Positions 1-5,121 are shown, numbered from the stretch's first letter. The stretch is 5,833 nt of DNA from Gammaproteobacteria bacterium (GCA_030432795.1 JAUILW010000234.1:1-5833), one strand, 5' to 3'. The notes: generated from the sequence alone by a model not told the origin. Made by a program: numbers and translations.

Positions 1-836
1 ACGCCGCCGATGGGTGCGTAGCCACCTGCGAGCCCTTTGCCGGAAACGAGGATGTCCGGTTCGATGCCCCAGTGCTGATGTGCGAACGCCGCACCTGTGC
101 GACCGAAGCCCGTCATCACCTCGTCGTGGATCAGCACAATGCCGTGTTCGTCGCAGAGCGCGCGCACCGCTGGCCAGTAGTCGTCCGGCGGCACCAGGGC
201 GCCGCCGGAGGAGCCGGTGATGGGTTCGGCAAGCAGGGCGGCGACGGTGTCCGGGTCTTCCCGCTCCAGCGTCGTACGCAGGGCCTCGACGTAGTAGGCC
301 CCGGTATCAGCGTGGTAGGGGCCCAGCGGGCAGCGCAACGGGTACGGTGTCTCCGTGTTGGGGTAGGGATGGATGGCCTTCTCCAAACCCCGTCGTCGTT
401 TCGGATGGCCTCCGGCGGCGGTGTTGGCAACCGTGGTGCCGTGGTAGGAGACATTGCGTGTGATGATCTTCGTGCGATTCTTCTCGCCGCGCGCAGCCTG
501 ATATTGCAGGGCGATTTTCATGGCCGCCTCGTTGGCTTCCGAGCCGCCGGACGTGATGTGTATGCGCGTCAGTGACGCCGGCAGCCAAGCGTCCAGCGAC
601 TTGACCAGCGCTGCCCGCGATGGCGTCAGCCATGGTGGAACGACGTAGGAATATTCCAGGGTTGCCTCGTACACGGCCTCGGCGACCCGCTTACGGCCAT
701 GGCCGATGTTCGCAACGATGGCGCCGCCTGCAGCGTCCAGCACTTTGGCGCCCTGACGGGTGTACAGGTACACGCCCTCTGCGCGGGTTACTTCGATGTT
801 GCCGCCCTTGATGAAAGGCCAGGCTCGATCGGTCAT
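1..836 (-). CDS. PLP-dependent class III aminotransferase, C-terminus beyond the window
   Basis: Fold-type I, class III (omega-type) transaminase that moves an amino group between an amine or omega-amino acid and a keto acid using PLP in the cytosol. The frame is open from the ATG at 836 to the left edge without a stop, giving 278 residues of a family usually about 430-460 long. Visible motifs in order are LDAAGGAIVANIGHG (substrate/PLP entry), SGGSEAN at 96-102 (phosphate cup), SYHG at 130-133 (the aromatic residue stacks on PLP), HDEVMTGFGRTG from 237 (D238 should bind the pyridine nitrogen) and SGKGLAGGYAPIGG, where K267 should be the Schiff-base lysine. All key residues are present, so it looks active. 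Its ATG overlaps the TGA of the upstream MORN lipoprotein (ATGA), implying one transcript and coupled translation. The substrate cannot be assigned; beta-alanine, diamine and other omega-amino acids are all possible. Confidence 0.93.
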   Translation of the reverse strand, partial: MTDRAWPFIKGGNIEVTRAEGVYLYTRQGAKVLDAAGGAIVANIGHGRKRVAEAVYEATLEYSYVVPPWLTPSRAALVKSLDAWLPASLTRIHITSGGSEANEAAMKIALQYQAARGEKNRTKIITRNVSYHGTTVANTAAGGHPKRRRGLEKAIHPYPNTETPYPLRCPLGPYHADTGAYYVEALRTTLEREDPDTVAALLAEPITGSSGGALVPPDDYWPAVRALCDEHGIVLIHDEVMTGFGRTGAAFAHQHWGIEPDILVSGKGLAGGYAPIGG

Positions 837-2056
837 GGATGCTCCTCTGATTCCACCCTGAACGGTGCCCCTTTTTCATACTCGGCGCGCCGCTCAAGCA
901 GCGCTGCGAGCACTTCCTCCCCCACTGCCGCATCCTGGGCGTTGCGAATCGCCTGATCCTGTGTGGCGAGGGCCTCTGGGACCTCGCCTGCACGCGCCTG
1001 GGCGGCGGCCAGGGTGTCGAGATATTGCCACCCCGCTGTGGTGATTGCGATGTCGCGAATCAACGTCACGGCAGTTGCGCCGCTGGCGGCATCGGCCCGG
1101 GAATCTGTCGCCAGCCACCAGGCGAGCTGGCGTCGCGCTTGCGTCGAGCCGCGTTGCAGGGCGCGCTCCGCCAGGGCATAGGCCTCGGCGTAGTCGCCGG
1201 CCTCGTGTCGCTCCTGGGCAAGGCGATACAGGGCGGTAGGGTGGTGTTTGTCGGCGGCCCGCTGCAGCCAAAGCTGCGCGTCCCCTCCGGTGCTGTGTTC
1301 CGCCAACGCCAACTGCGCCGGGGCGAATCCCTGTGTGGCGCTCTGCTGTAGAAGTGCATGCCGTCGGGCATCATCCGGCAGTGGCTCTGTGAAGCGGTCG
1401 TAGCAGTCCGCAAGAAGGTACTGTGCGTACCGGTCGCCCCGCTTGGCGAGATCTTCGAGCCAGGTCAGCAGCTGGCCGCTCACCTTGGTGCCTTTATCGT
1501 TGTACAGGGGGCCTGCGTAGGTGTGCCCTGATGGCAGCTCGAGCAGGCCGTTGGCGATCACGTTGCCGCTCCACAGCCCGGTAAACGTGAAACCCTCGAT
1601 GGTCTTGCGTGTGCCGGGTCCCTGCGGCTGGTTCAGCTCCCAAGAGCCATCGTGGTAGGTGCCGTCCGGGTAGTACTGCCGGCCGCTGCCGCTGCGCTTT
1701 CCGCCGCGCCACTCGCCGGTGTAGCTGCTGCCGTCGGGCTCGTCGAGCTTGCCCTCGCCGTCGTACAAGCCGCCGCGCCAGTTGCCTTCGTAACGCAGGC
1801 CAGCGCCGTTGTTCCATGCCTGGTAGCCTTCGCGTGCAGCCTCAGCTGAGGGCACGCGTGGTGCGCCGATGGCTGGCACCGGCAAAGTGGGCGTGCCCAG
1901 TTGCGGAACATCCGCATCCGGAAAGTCCCTGATTGGCGGTTCGTCCTGTGTCGCGCATGCCTGAATGCACAACGTCGCGATCAGCACTGCGTGGCGAACT
2001 TGGTGATACAGTTTGCGTCCCCGTTGGAAGCGTCGTTTGAGGAGGCAGTTGGCCAT
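833..2056 (-). CDS. MORN-repeat and Sel1/TPR-repeat putative lipoprotein
   Basis: A 407-residue putative envelope lipoprotein. The N-terminus has a long basic stretch (KRRFQRGRK), a hydrophobic core (AVLIATL) and a plausible though imperfect lipobox IQAC, with C34 as the lipidated cysteine. A Pro-rich linker (about 39-70) follows. From about 89 to 185 there are four to five MORN units of about 23 residues (YEGNWRGG, YTGEWRGG, HDGSWELN, FTGLWSGN, YAGPLYND). Sel1/TPR-like helices follow from about 200 to 375, including a TPR-like unit at 275-304 and another starting QYLDTLAAAQARAGE near 344. Both repeat types are protein or membrane interaction scaffolds; no catalytic motif is visible. The ATG at 2056 is the only ATG before an in-frame stop at 2072-2074, and no Shine-Dalgarno sequence precedes it. 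A CTG at 2011 would give a more ordinary 18-residue signal peptide. The ATG overlaps the start codon of the divergent phosphotransferase. The 3' end overlaps the aminotransferase start by 4 bp. Confidence 0.85.
   Translation of the reverse strand: MANCLLKRRFQRGRKLYHQVRHAVLIATLCIQACATQDEPPIRDFPDADVPQLGTPTLPVPAIGAPRVPSAEAAREGYQAWNNGAGLRYEGNWRGGLYDGEGKLDEPDGSSYTGEWRGGKRSGSGRQYYPDGTYHDGSWELNQPQGPGTRKTIEGFTFTGLWSGNVIANGLLELPSGHTYAGPLYNDKGTKVSGQLLTWLEDLAKRGDRYAQYLLADCYDRFTEPLPDDARRHALLQQSATQGFAPAQLALAEHSTGGDAQLWLQRAADKHHPTALYRLAQERHEAGDYAEAYALAERALQRGSTQARRQLAWWLATDSRADAASGATAVTLIRDIAITTAGWQYLDTLAAAQARAGEVPEALATQDQAIRNAQDAAVGEEVLAALLERRAEYEKGAPFRVESEEHP
2039..2045 (+). promoter_or_regulatory. Shine-Dalgarno site of the phosphotransferase
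   Basis: GAGGAGG lies 9 nt before the ATG at 2055 and decides that start over the in-frame ATG at 2013. On the other strand the same bases encode the basic N-terminus of the MORN lipoprotein. Confidence 0.8.
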
Positions 2057-3071
2057 GGTGCAGGGTGTGAATCAAGACAGCGTCAGCGCCTGGCTGGCAG
2101 CCAACATCGAGGGGGTTGCCCCGCCTTTCGAGTTCACCCTCATTGCCGGAGGCCATTCCAATCTGACGTTCCTGGCGAAGGACCGCGCCGGCCGGGCGCT
2201 GGTGCTACGGAGACCGCCACTCGGGCATGTGCTGGAGAGCGCCCACGACATGGGGCGGGAGCACCGCATCATATCGGCCCTTGGCGTCACCGACCTGCCG
2301 GTAGCGCCGGCGCTGGCGATGTGTGCGGACGCCAGCGTCAACGAGGCACCGTTTTACGTGATGGAGTATGTAGAAGGGCCGGTGCTGCACGATCGCGCGT
2401 CGGCCGAGGTGCTCACGGATGCTGCCAAGGCGGCGATCGGTTATGACGTCATCGACGTGCTGGCCCGGCTGCACGCTGTAGACCCGGATGCAGTGGGCCT
2501 CGGCGACCTGGGGCGTAAGGAGGCCTACCTGGCACGCCAGCTCAAGCGCTGGAACAAGCAGTGGGCCGCCACAAAAACCCATGAAATTCCGGCGATGGAG
2601 ACGGTCAGCGCGCTGCTGGAGGAGCGCATGCCGGAGCAGATCGGCTCGGCGATCGTGCACGGCGACTACCGCCTCGGCAACATGATCGTTGGAGAAGACC
2701 GGCTGCGTGCCGTACTGGACTGGGAGTTGTGTACGCTGGGCGACCCGCTGGCGGATGTGGGCTACCTTCTGAACTCCTGGATTCTGCCTGGCGATCCGCT
2801 GGCGGAAGAAGCGGACGTGCCGACGGCCACCGGCGGCTTTCCTTCCCGTGAGGCGCTCAGTGCCCGCTACGCCGAAGCCACCGGGCGAAATCTGGATGGC
2901 ATCAACTATTACCGTGCGTTTTCCCACTGGCGGTTGGCGGCCATCGGTCAGGGGGTCTACAAGCGCTATCTGGTCGGTGCCATGGGCGAAGACCGGGATC
3001 TCGATCTCGAGCAGTACAAGATGAGTGTGCACACCCGTGCGGAGGCCGCTCTGGCGTTGCTCGAAGGATAG
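2055..3071 (+). CDS. APH/ACAD10-11-like phosphotransferase family protein
   Basis: A 338-residue cytosolic protein of the aminoglycoside-phosphotransferase-like kinase fold, close in style to the ACAD10/ACAD11 N-terminal domain and bacterial relatives that often sit near fatty-acyl-CoA genes. GGHSNLT at 32-38 is the nucleotide loop, LVLRRPP is the usual beta-3 region of this subfamily (R instead of the kinase K), and REHRII holds the helix-C Glu. HGDYRLGN at 202-209 is the catalytic loop with D204 as base and N209 for metal. LDWELCTLGDPLADVGYLL starts just before D222, the metal-binding Asp equivalent to that of DFG. All are intact. The ATG at 2055 is chosen because GAGGAGG lies 9 nt upstream; an in-frame ATG at 2013 lacks such a site and would add 14 Arg-rich residues. 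The natural substrate is unknown (hydroxy-acyl-CoA or another small alcohol by family analogy). The acyl-CoA synthetase further right fits a lipid role but is not in the same operon. Confidence 0.9.
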   Translation: MVQGVNQDSVSAWLAANIEGVAPPFEFTLIAGGHSNLTFLAKDRAGRALVLRRPPLGHVLESAHDMGREHRIISALGVTDLPVAPALAMCADASVNEAPFYVMEYVEGPVLHDRASAEVLTDAAKAAIGYDVIDVLARLHAVDPDAVGLGDLGRKEAYLARQLKRWNKQWAATKTHEIPAMETVSALLEERMPEQIGSAIVHGDYRLGNMIVGEDRLRAVLDWELCTLGDPLADVGYLLNSWILPGDPLAEEADVPTATGGFPSREALSARYAEATGRNLDGINYYRAFSHWRLAAIGQGVYKRYLVGAMGEDRDLDLEQYKMSVHTRAEAALALLEG

Positions 3072-3086
3072 GAGCGTTGGGTTAGG

Positions 3087-3536
3087 CTAGGGAACCTGCA
3101 GGCTGCCCAGCTCACCGGATTCATCGCGCACGACCACCCGCCGGGCGTCTGCGGCGACGATGCCCAGCACTAGGCAGGGGTGGGTGATCACCTGAGCGAG
3201 CATTGCGTCTTTGGCGGGGGATCGCCAGTGCAGGAGAATCTGCAGCTCACCGTCCAGCAGCGCTGAAGACGACAGCGTATGGCCATAACCTGGCGTGGGT
3301 TGCGGGCCTTTCGCCACGGAGATCAGTAGCACATCGTCCATGTCGCTGCTGGCCGACACCAGTTCCGCGCCTCGCAATGCGGCGATGTCCGCCATCTGTA
3401 CCTGATGGACCCCAGCGCGTGCTGCTTTGCACGATGGCAGGTTGAGTACCTCGACTACCTCCAGCGGCGCACTGCTGCAGGATGCTGCAACTGCGCAAAT
3501 CAGGAGGGCGCCGAAGGCGATGGGTCGATGATTCAA
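3087..3536 (-). CDS. PrcB-domain putative lipoprotein, probable TTG start
   Basis: A small putative lipoprotein of 149 residues if it starts at TTG 3536. The signal peptide is compact (NHRPIAFGALLICAVAASC): a basic n-region, a hydrophobic core and lipobox AASC with C20 lipidated. The rest resembles the C-terminal domain of PrcB-family proteins: VLLISVAKGPQPTPGYGHTL, with the conserved G-x-x-P-T-x-G-Y at 77-84, then HWRSPAKDAM and THPCLVLGI near 118-126, and a final VVVRDESG strand. PrcB was named as a subunit of a surface protease complex in Treponema; elsewhere its role is unknown. The frame stays open up to a GTG at 3686, but that codon abuts the -10 element and lies upstream of the predicted transcript start, so it is unlikely. 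A GTG at 3623 is possible but would put the signal core about 40 residues in. None of these starts has a clear Shine-Dalgarno sequence. The gene lies downstream of the MerR regulator on the same strand with its own promoter, and converges on the phosphotransferase with 15 bp between stops. Confidence 0.72.
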   Translation of the reverse strand: MNHRPIAFGALLICAVAASCSSAPLEVVEVLNLPSCKAARAGVHQVQMADIAALRGAELVSASSDMDDVLLISVAKGPQPTPGYGHTLSSSALLDGELQILLHWRSPAKDAMLAQVITHPCLVLGIVAADARRVVVRDESGELGSLQVP

Positions 3537-3680
3537 GGGTCTGTAAGGGCGGCTTTTAGTAAAAAAAGGCGCGTCAGTGGTTGGGGACCGCTGAGAGCAA
3601 CTTCGCTTCTGGGGGAAGGACACTTGAAAGGGAGGACTGCATCTTTGAAGTTGCCTTGCGCGCCTTGAAACCCTTACGTT
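3537..3680 (-). other. Long leader upstream of the PrcB-like lipoprotein
   Basis: About 144 nt between the predicted transcription start (near 3680) and the TTG at 3536. Read on the minus strand it contains a possible 22-codon ORF (3642 to 3574, ATG to TGA, peptide MQSSLSSVLPPEAKLLSAVP plus NH). Directly after it come CGCGCCTT (3573-3566) and a run of seven T (3567-3561). AAGGCGCG at 3666-3659 could pair with CGCGCCTT across the small ORF. A weaker local hairpin (TCAGCGGT / ACCACTGA, one mismatch, 3594-3574) is also possible. No Shine-Dalgarno sequence is convincing for the small ORF. This could be an attenuator-like leader or simply untranslated sequence. Confidence 0.35.
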
Positions 3681-3759
3681 GTGCACATTATGTACTGTAC
3701 AAAATTGATGTCAACCCCTGATTTCGACTTTTGTACAGGTTTTTTTGCCTGCTTGTACA
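3680..3759. promoter_or_regulatory. TGTACA-type operator repeats upstream of the PrcB-like lipoprotein
   Basis: Half-sites read on the plus strand: TGTGCA at 3680, TGTACT at 3691 (11 bp later), TGTACA at 3696, TGTACA at 3732 and TGTACA at 3754 (22 bp later). The last two sit in identical decamers TTGTACAGGT (3731-3740 and 3753-3762). The first three overlap the promoter and the likely start of transcription; the distal pair lies about 50 and 75 bp upstream of it. The pattern matches the set in front of the MerR gene, so that regulator is the natural candidate to bind here. Confidence 0.6.
3687..3714 (-). promoter_or_regulatory. Sigma70-type promoter of the PrcB-like lipoprotein
   Basis: On the minus strand, TTGACA (3714-3709, 6/6 match) is followed by a 16-bp spacer and CATAAT (3692-3687, 5/6 match), predicting transcription from about 3680. 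The spacer contains TGTACTGTACA (3691-3701), two overlapping half-sites of the repeats seen around the MerR gene, so a bound regulator would sit directly on this promoter. The near-perfect -35 and -10 suggest high basal strength, fitting repression better than activation; that is an inference. Confidence 0.7.
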
Positions 3760-3765
3760 GGTAGC

Positions 3766-4707
3766 TCACCTCGGTCGCGACGTGAGCTGCTCTGCTTCCA
3801 CGAAGGACTCCAGCGCAAGTTCGAGCTGCGCTCGTGCGTGGCTGGTGTCGTTGTGCAGCTGTTCGTACAGTGCGCCCTGCGCCTCGCCGTCTTCCAGTGC
3901 GGCCTGATCGGCGCAATCCATGGCGAATTCGCTGAAGGCATTGAGCTGGGTAATGAGGTTGACCAGGTGTTGTGGCAGCCCCTGCGGATCGTCGCTCGAT
4001 GAGGCGATCGCTATCAGCTCCTCATCGCTGTAGCGGTTGGGTGCTGCGCGCGCCGCGCGGATGGGGGCTGCTGCGGTGTTAGCGCATGCCTGTTCGATGT
4101 CTGCCCACGCTGCGGGCCACTGCAGCACGGGATGGCCCGCACGCATGGAGGCTTCTATCTGCGTCTCGGTGGCAAACTGGTAGAGCAGCACCAGGCGAAC
4201 CCCGGGCTGCTTTTTCTCGATGAACTGAATGGTCTCCGGCGCCAGTACTGGAATCTGTATGACCAGCGCGTCCAGGCGTTGGGTGGTGCTCAGATCGTCG
4301 TCGGCGAAGGCATCGAGGTTTGCCCAGCGCGATGCGACGTTCACGCGCATGGTGTCGTTCTGGCTCTGCTCGAGCATTACCACGTTGGGGCCAATGAGGC
4401 CGATGGTGGCTGGTTTGGCTGCCGGCTCCTCGCGGCTGAGCAGGCGCGCATCGAGGTGCTCGTCAGACAGATCCACCAGCGTGCTGATGGCGTGCCCCTG
4501 ATCGATCAGGTGCTGAATCTTCTTCAGGCGTTCTACCTGCGCACGGGAATAAAAACGTGTCTTTCCTTCGCGCTTTGCGGGCAGCAGCGCATAGCGTCTC
4601 TCCCACGCGCGCAGCCGCTCCACGGAGATATCGGTGAGTTTGGCAACGGCGCCGATTCGATAGAGATCGTCTTCGGCATGGTTCTTCACGACGGTGAGGT
4701 TCGACAC
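3766..4707 (-). CDS. MerR-family regulator, MlrA/LitR-like, without cobalamin motif
   Basis: A 313-residue DNA-binding regulator. Residues 16-90 are a MerR winged helix-turn-helix: YRIGAVAKLTDISVERLRAW (16-35), then ERRY and RFYS, as in the MlrA/CarH/LitR branch. A Rossmann-like alpha/beta domain follows at about 100-210 (strands TIGLIGP, LDALVIQIP, VRLVLLYQ; ending PVLQW near 197). The ExHxxG-type cobalamin histidine motif is absent after its first strand, and there is no room for the four-helix cobalamin-cap domain of CarH. A helical tail spans about 226-310. It therefore resembles cobalamin-independent LitR or MlrA-type proteins; the signal sensed is unknown. The start is GTG at 4707, the first possible start after an in-frame stop at 4747-4749; the upstream ACAGG is a weak ribosome site. 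Repeats with a TGTAC core cover its promoter and that of the next gene downstream, suggesting autoregulation and control of the PrcB-like lipoprotein. No terminator follows the stop, so readthrough into the lipoprotein is possible. Confidence 0.88.
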   Translation of the reverse strand: MSNLTVVKNHAEDDLYRIGAVAKLTDISVERLRAWERRYALLPAKREGKTRFYSRAQVERLKKIQHLIDQGHAISTLVDLSDEHLDARLLSREEPAAKPATIGLIGPNVVMLEQSQNDTMRVNVASRWANLDAFADDDLSTTQRLDALVIQIPVLAPETIQFIEKKQPGVRLVLLYQFATETQIEASMRAGHPVLQWPAAWADIEQACANTAAAPIRAARAAPNRYSDEELIAIASSSDDPQGLPQHLVNLITQLNAFSEFAMDCADQAALEDGEAQGALYEQLHNDTSHARAQLELALESFVEAEQLTSRPR

Positions 4708-4718
4708 AAGGTTGGACC

Positions 4719-4809
4719 TGTACGGGAACTGTACGGATTGTATCGGTTAACAGGCTTCTGTCCAGCCTTGTACTGGTTGTGTAGAGGATAGACGAAGGCC
4801 TTGTACAGG
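4719..4809. promoter_or_regulatory. Tandem TGTAC operator repeats at the MerR gene promoter
   Basis: Plus-strand cores: TGTACGGG at 4719, TGTACGGA at 4730, TGTATCGG at 4739, TGTACTGG at 4769, TGTAGAGG at 4780 and TGTACAGG at 4802. Intervals are 11, 9, 30, 11 and 22 bp. The shared form is TGTACnGG, seen on the other strand as CCnGTACA. Tandem repeats of about 11 bp with a TGTACA-like core are the known operator type of CarH/LitR MerR proteins. The 4802 site matches the TTGTACAGG sites at 3731 and 3753. Confidence 0.65.
4737..4764 (-). promoter_or_regulatory. Candidate promoter of the MerR-family regulator
   Basis: On the minus strand, TGGACA (4764-4759, 5/6 of TTGACA), a 16-bp spacer and TACAAT (4742-4737, 5/6 of TATAAT) predict a start near 4730 and a leader of only about 20 nt before the GTG at 4707. 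The spacer length equals that of the PrcB-like promoter. One half-site (TGTA at 4739) is part of the -10 element, and two more (4719, 4730) lie over the transcription start and leader, an arrangement expected for autorepression. Confidence 0.6.
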
Positions 4810-4835
4810 CCGGAAGGTGGTGGAGGCGGCGTGGA

Positions 4836-4857
4836 GACAGTGCCGAACGGCACTGTC
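4836..4857. repeat. Perfect 10-bp inverted repeat
   Basis: GACAGTGCCG and CGGCACTGTC are perfect arms separated by AA (or 9-bp arms with a GAAC tetraloop). No T-run follows on either strand, so it is not a classic intrinsic terminator. It could be a regulator binding site or an RNA hairpin. Confidence 0.6.
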
Positions 4858-4900
4858 ATACGCGGTAGGGAGGAAGGGGAGAGAGTCCGCGCCACGCCTT

Positions 4901-4942
4901 GAATGCTTTGGGAGGTTGCCTCCCTCAGCACGGCGCGCATTC
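4901..4942. repeat. Nested inverted repeats
   Basis: The inner arms are GGGAGG (4910-4915) and CCTCCC (4919-4924) around TTG. The outer arms are GAATGC (4901-4906) and GCATTC (4937-4942). There is no T-run after either side. The function is unknown; the short arms make this weaker than the neighbouring dyads. Confidence 0.35.
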
Positions 4943-4953
4943 TAACGACTTCA

Positions 4954-4968
4954 TGTTGCAGTGCAACA
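4954..4968. promoter_or_regulatory. 15-bp palindrome, candidate operator
   Basis: TGTTGCA-g-TGCAACA is a perfect palindrome with a single central base. It ends 14 bp before the candidate -35 of the acyl-CoA synthetase promoter. The size and symmetry suit a dimeric repressor or activator such as a TetR- or GntR-type protein; I cannot match it to a known consensus. A related TTGCAAC half-site occurs at 4997-5003 on the same strand (as TTGCAACT), inside the promoter spacer. Confidence 0.45.
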
Positions 4969-4982
4969 CCGGATGGGTAAAT

Positions 4983-5012
4983 TTGACCAATTATTTTGCA
5001 ACTAAATGTAAC
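4983..5012 (+). promoter_or_regulatory. Candidate promoter of the acyl-CoA synthetase
   Basis: TTGACC (4983-4988, 5/6 match), an 18-bp spacer and TGTAAC (5007-5012, 4/6 match) in a locally AT-rich stretch. It predicts a start near 5019 and a leader of about 100 nt. The -10 is weak, in keeping with a regulated promoter. Other hexamer choices are possible here. Confidence 0.4.
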
Positions 5013-5021
5013 AGTGCGTTT

Positions 5022-5059
5022 CCTGCATGCGTCGCCTGCATGCCAGCTGCGGCGCTGGC
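5022..5059 (+). repeat. Direct repeat and hairpin in the acyl-CoA synthetase leader
   Basis: CCTGCATGC occurs twice (5022-5030 and 5035-5043), 13 bp apart, each copy containing the palindrome GCATGC. It is followed by an inverted repeat GCCAGC (5042-5047) / GCTGGC (5054-5059) with a 6-nt loop. These would lie in the untranslated leader of the acyl-CoA synthetase if the candidate promoter is right. Their role is unknown. Confidence 0.35.
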
Positions 5060-5111
5060 TAGTGCCGTGGGGCGATGTTCGTCAGAATGGCGTCATTGCT
5101 GAAACAGAGTT

Positions 5112-5115
5112 GGAG
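5112..5115 (+). promoter_or_regulatory. Ribosome binding site deciding the GTG start
   Basis: GGAG lies 6 nt before the GTG at 5122. It selects this start for the acyl-CoA synthetase, since the frame is open further upstream and the first in-frame ATG (5308) is too deep in the conserved domain. Confidence 0.65.
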
Positions 5116-5121
5116 TGTGCA

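Larger units (their letters stand above)
4810..5121. other. Intergenic region between the MerR gene and the acyl-CoA synthetase
   Basis: About 310 bp between the operator repeats and the acyl-CoA synthetase start. The open frames here (67 and 84 codons) have no homology I recognise and no good ribosome site. The stretch holds several dyads, a candidate plus-strand promoter and a leader of about 100 nt, listed separately. It is locally AT-rich around 4975-5015, unlike the GC-rich genes on both sides, which fits a regulatory role. Confidence 0.6.

Noticed and set aside
72..575. Long plus-strand open frame of 167 codons at the left end
   Set aside because: It is antisense to the class III aminotransferase, whose motifs are intact on the minus strand through to the window edge.
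762..773. TGTACAGGTACA inverted motif resembling the operator core
   Set aside because: It lies within the aminotransferase coding sequence, as part of the codons for a YLYT stretch, with no promoter nearby.
1..836. Suspected frameshift in the aminotransferase, since only short fragments appear as closed ORFs
   Set aside because: Codon-by-codon reading from 836 to the left edge shows one open frame without any stop; it simply runs out of the window.
1500..1508. TTGTACAGG copy
   Set aside because: A single copy inside the MORN lipoprotein coding sequence without a phased partner; probably chance codon use.
2205..3032. Minus-strand open frame of 275 codons inside the phosphotransferase
   Set aside because: Typical GC-rich antisense frame; the plus strand has the complete catalytic motifs.
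3072..3086. Possible terminator between the convergent genes
   Set aside because: Only 15 bp separate the stops and no GC-rich hairpin with a T-run is visible there.
3738..3760. CAGG, T-run, CCTG looking like a terminator after the MerR gene
   Set aside because: On the minus strand the run is of A, not T, and the arms are only 4 bp; the bases belong to the operator repeats.
4132..4791. Plus-strand open frame of 219 codons across the MerR gene
   Set aside because: Shadow of the MerR regulator. The minus-strand frame has a recognisable HTH and this one has no known domain.
4686..4940. Minus-strand 84-codon frame upstream of the MerR gene
   Set aside because: Low-complexity (proline run) translation of the operator and dyad region, overlapping the MerR start, with no ribosome site.
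4899..5102. Plus-strand 67-codon frame before the acyl-CoA synthetase
   Set aside because: No ribosome site, no known domain, and it reads through the candidate promoter.
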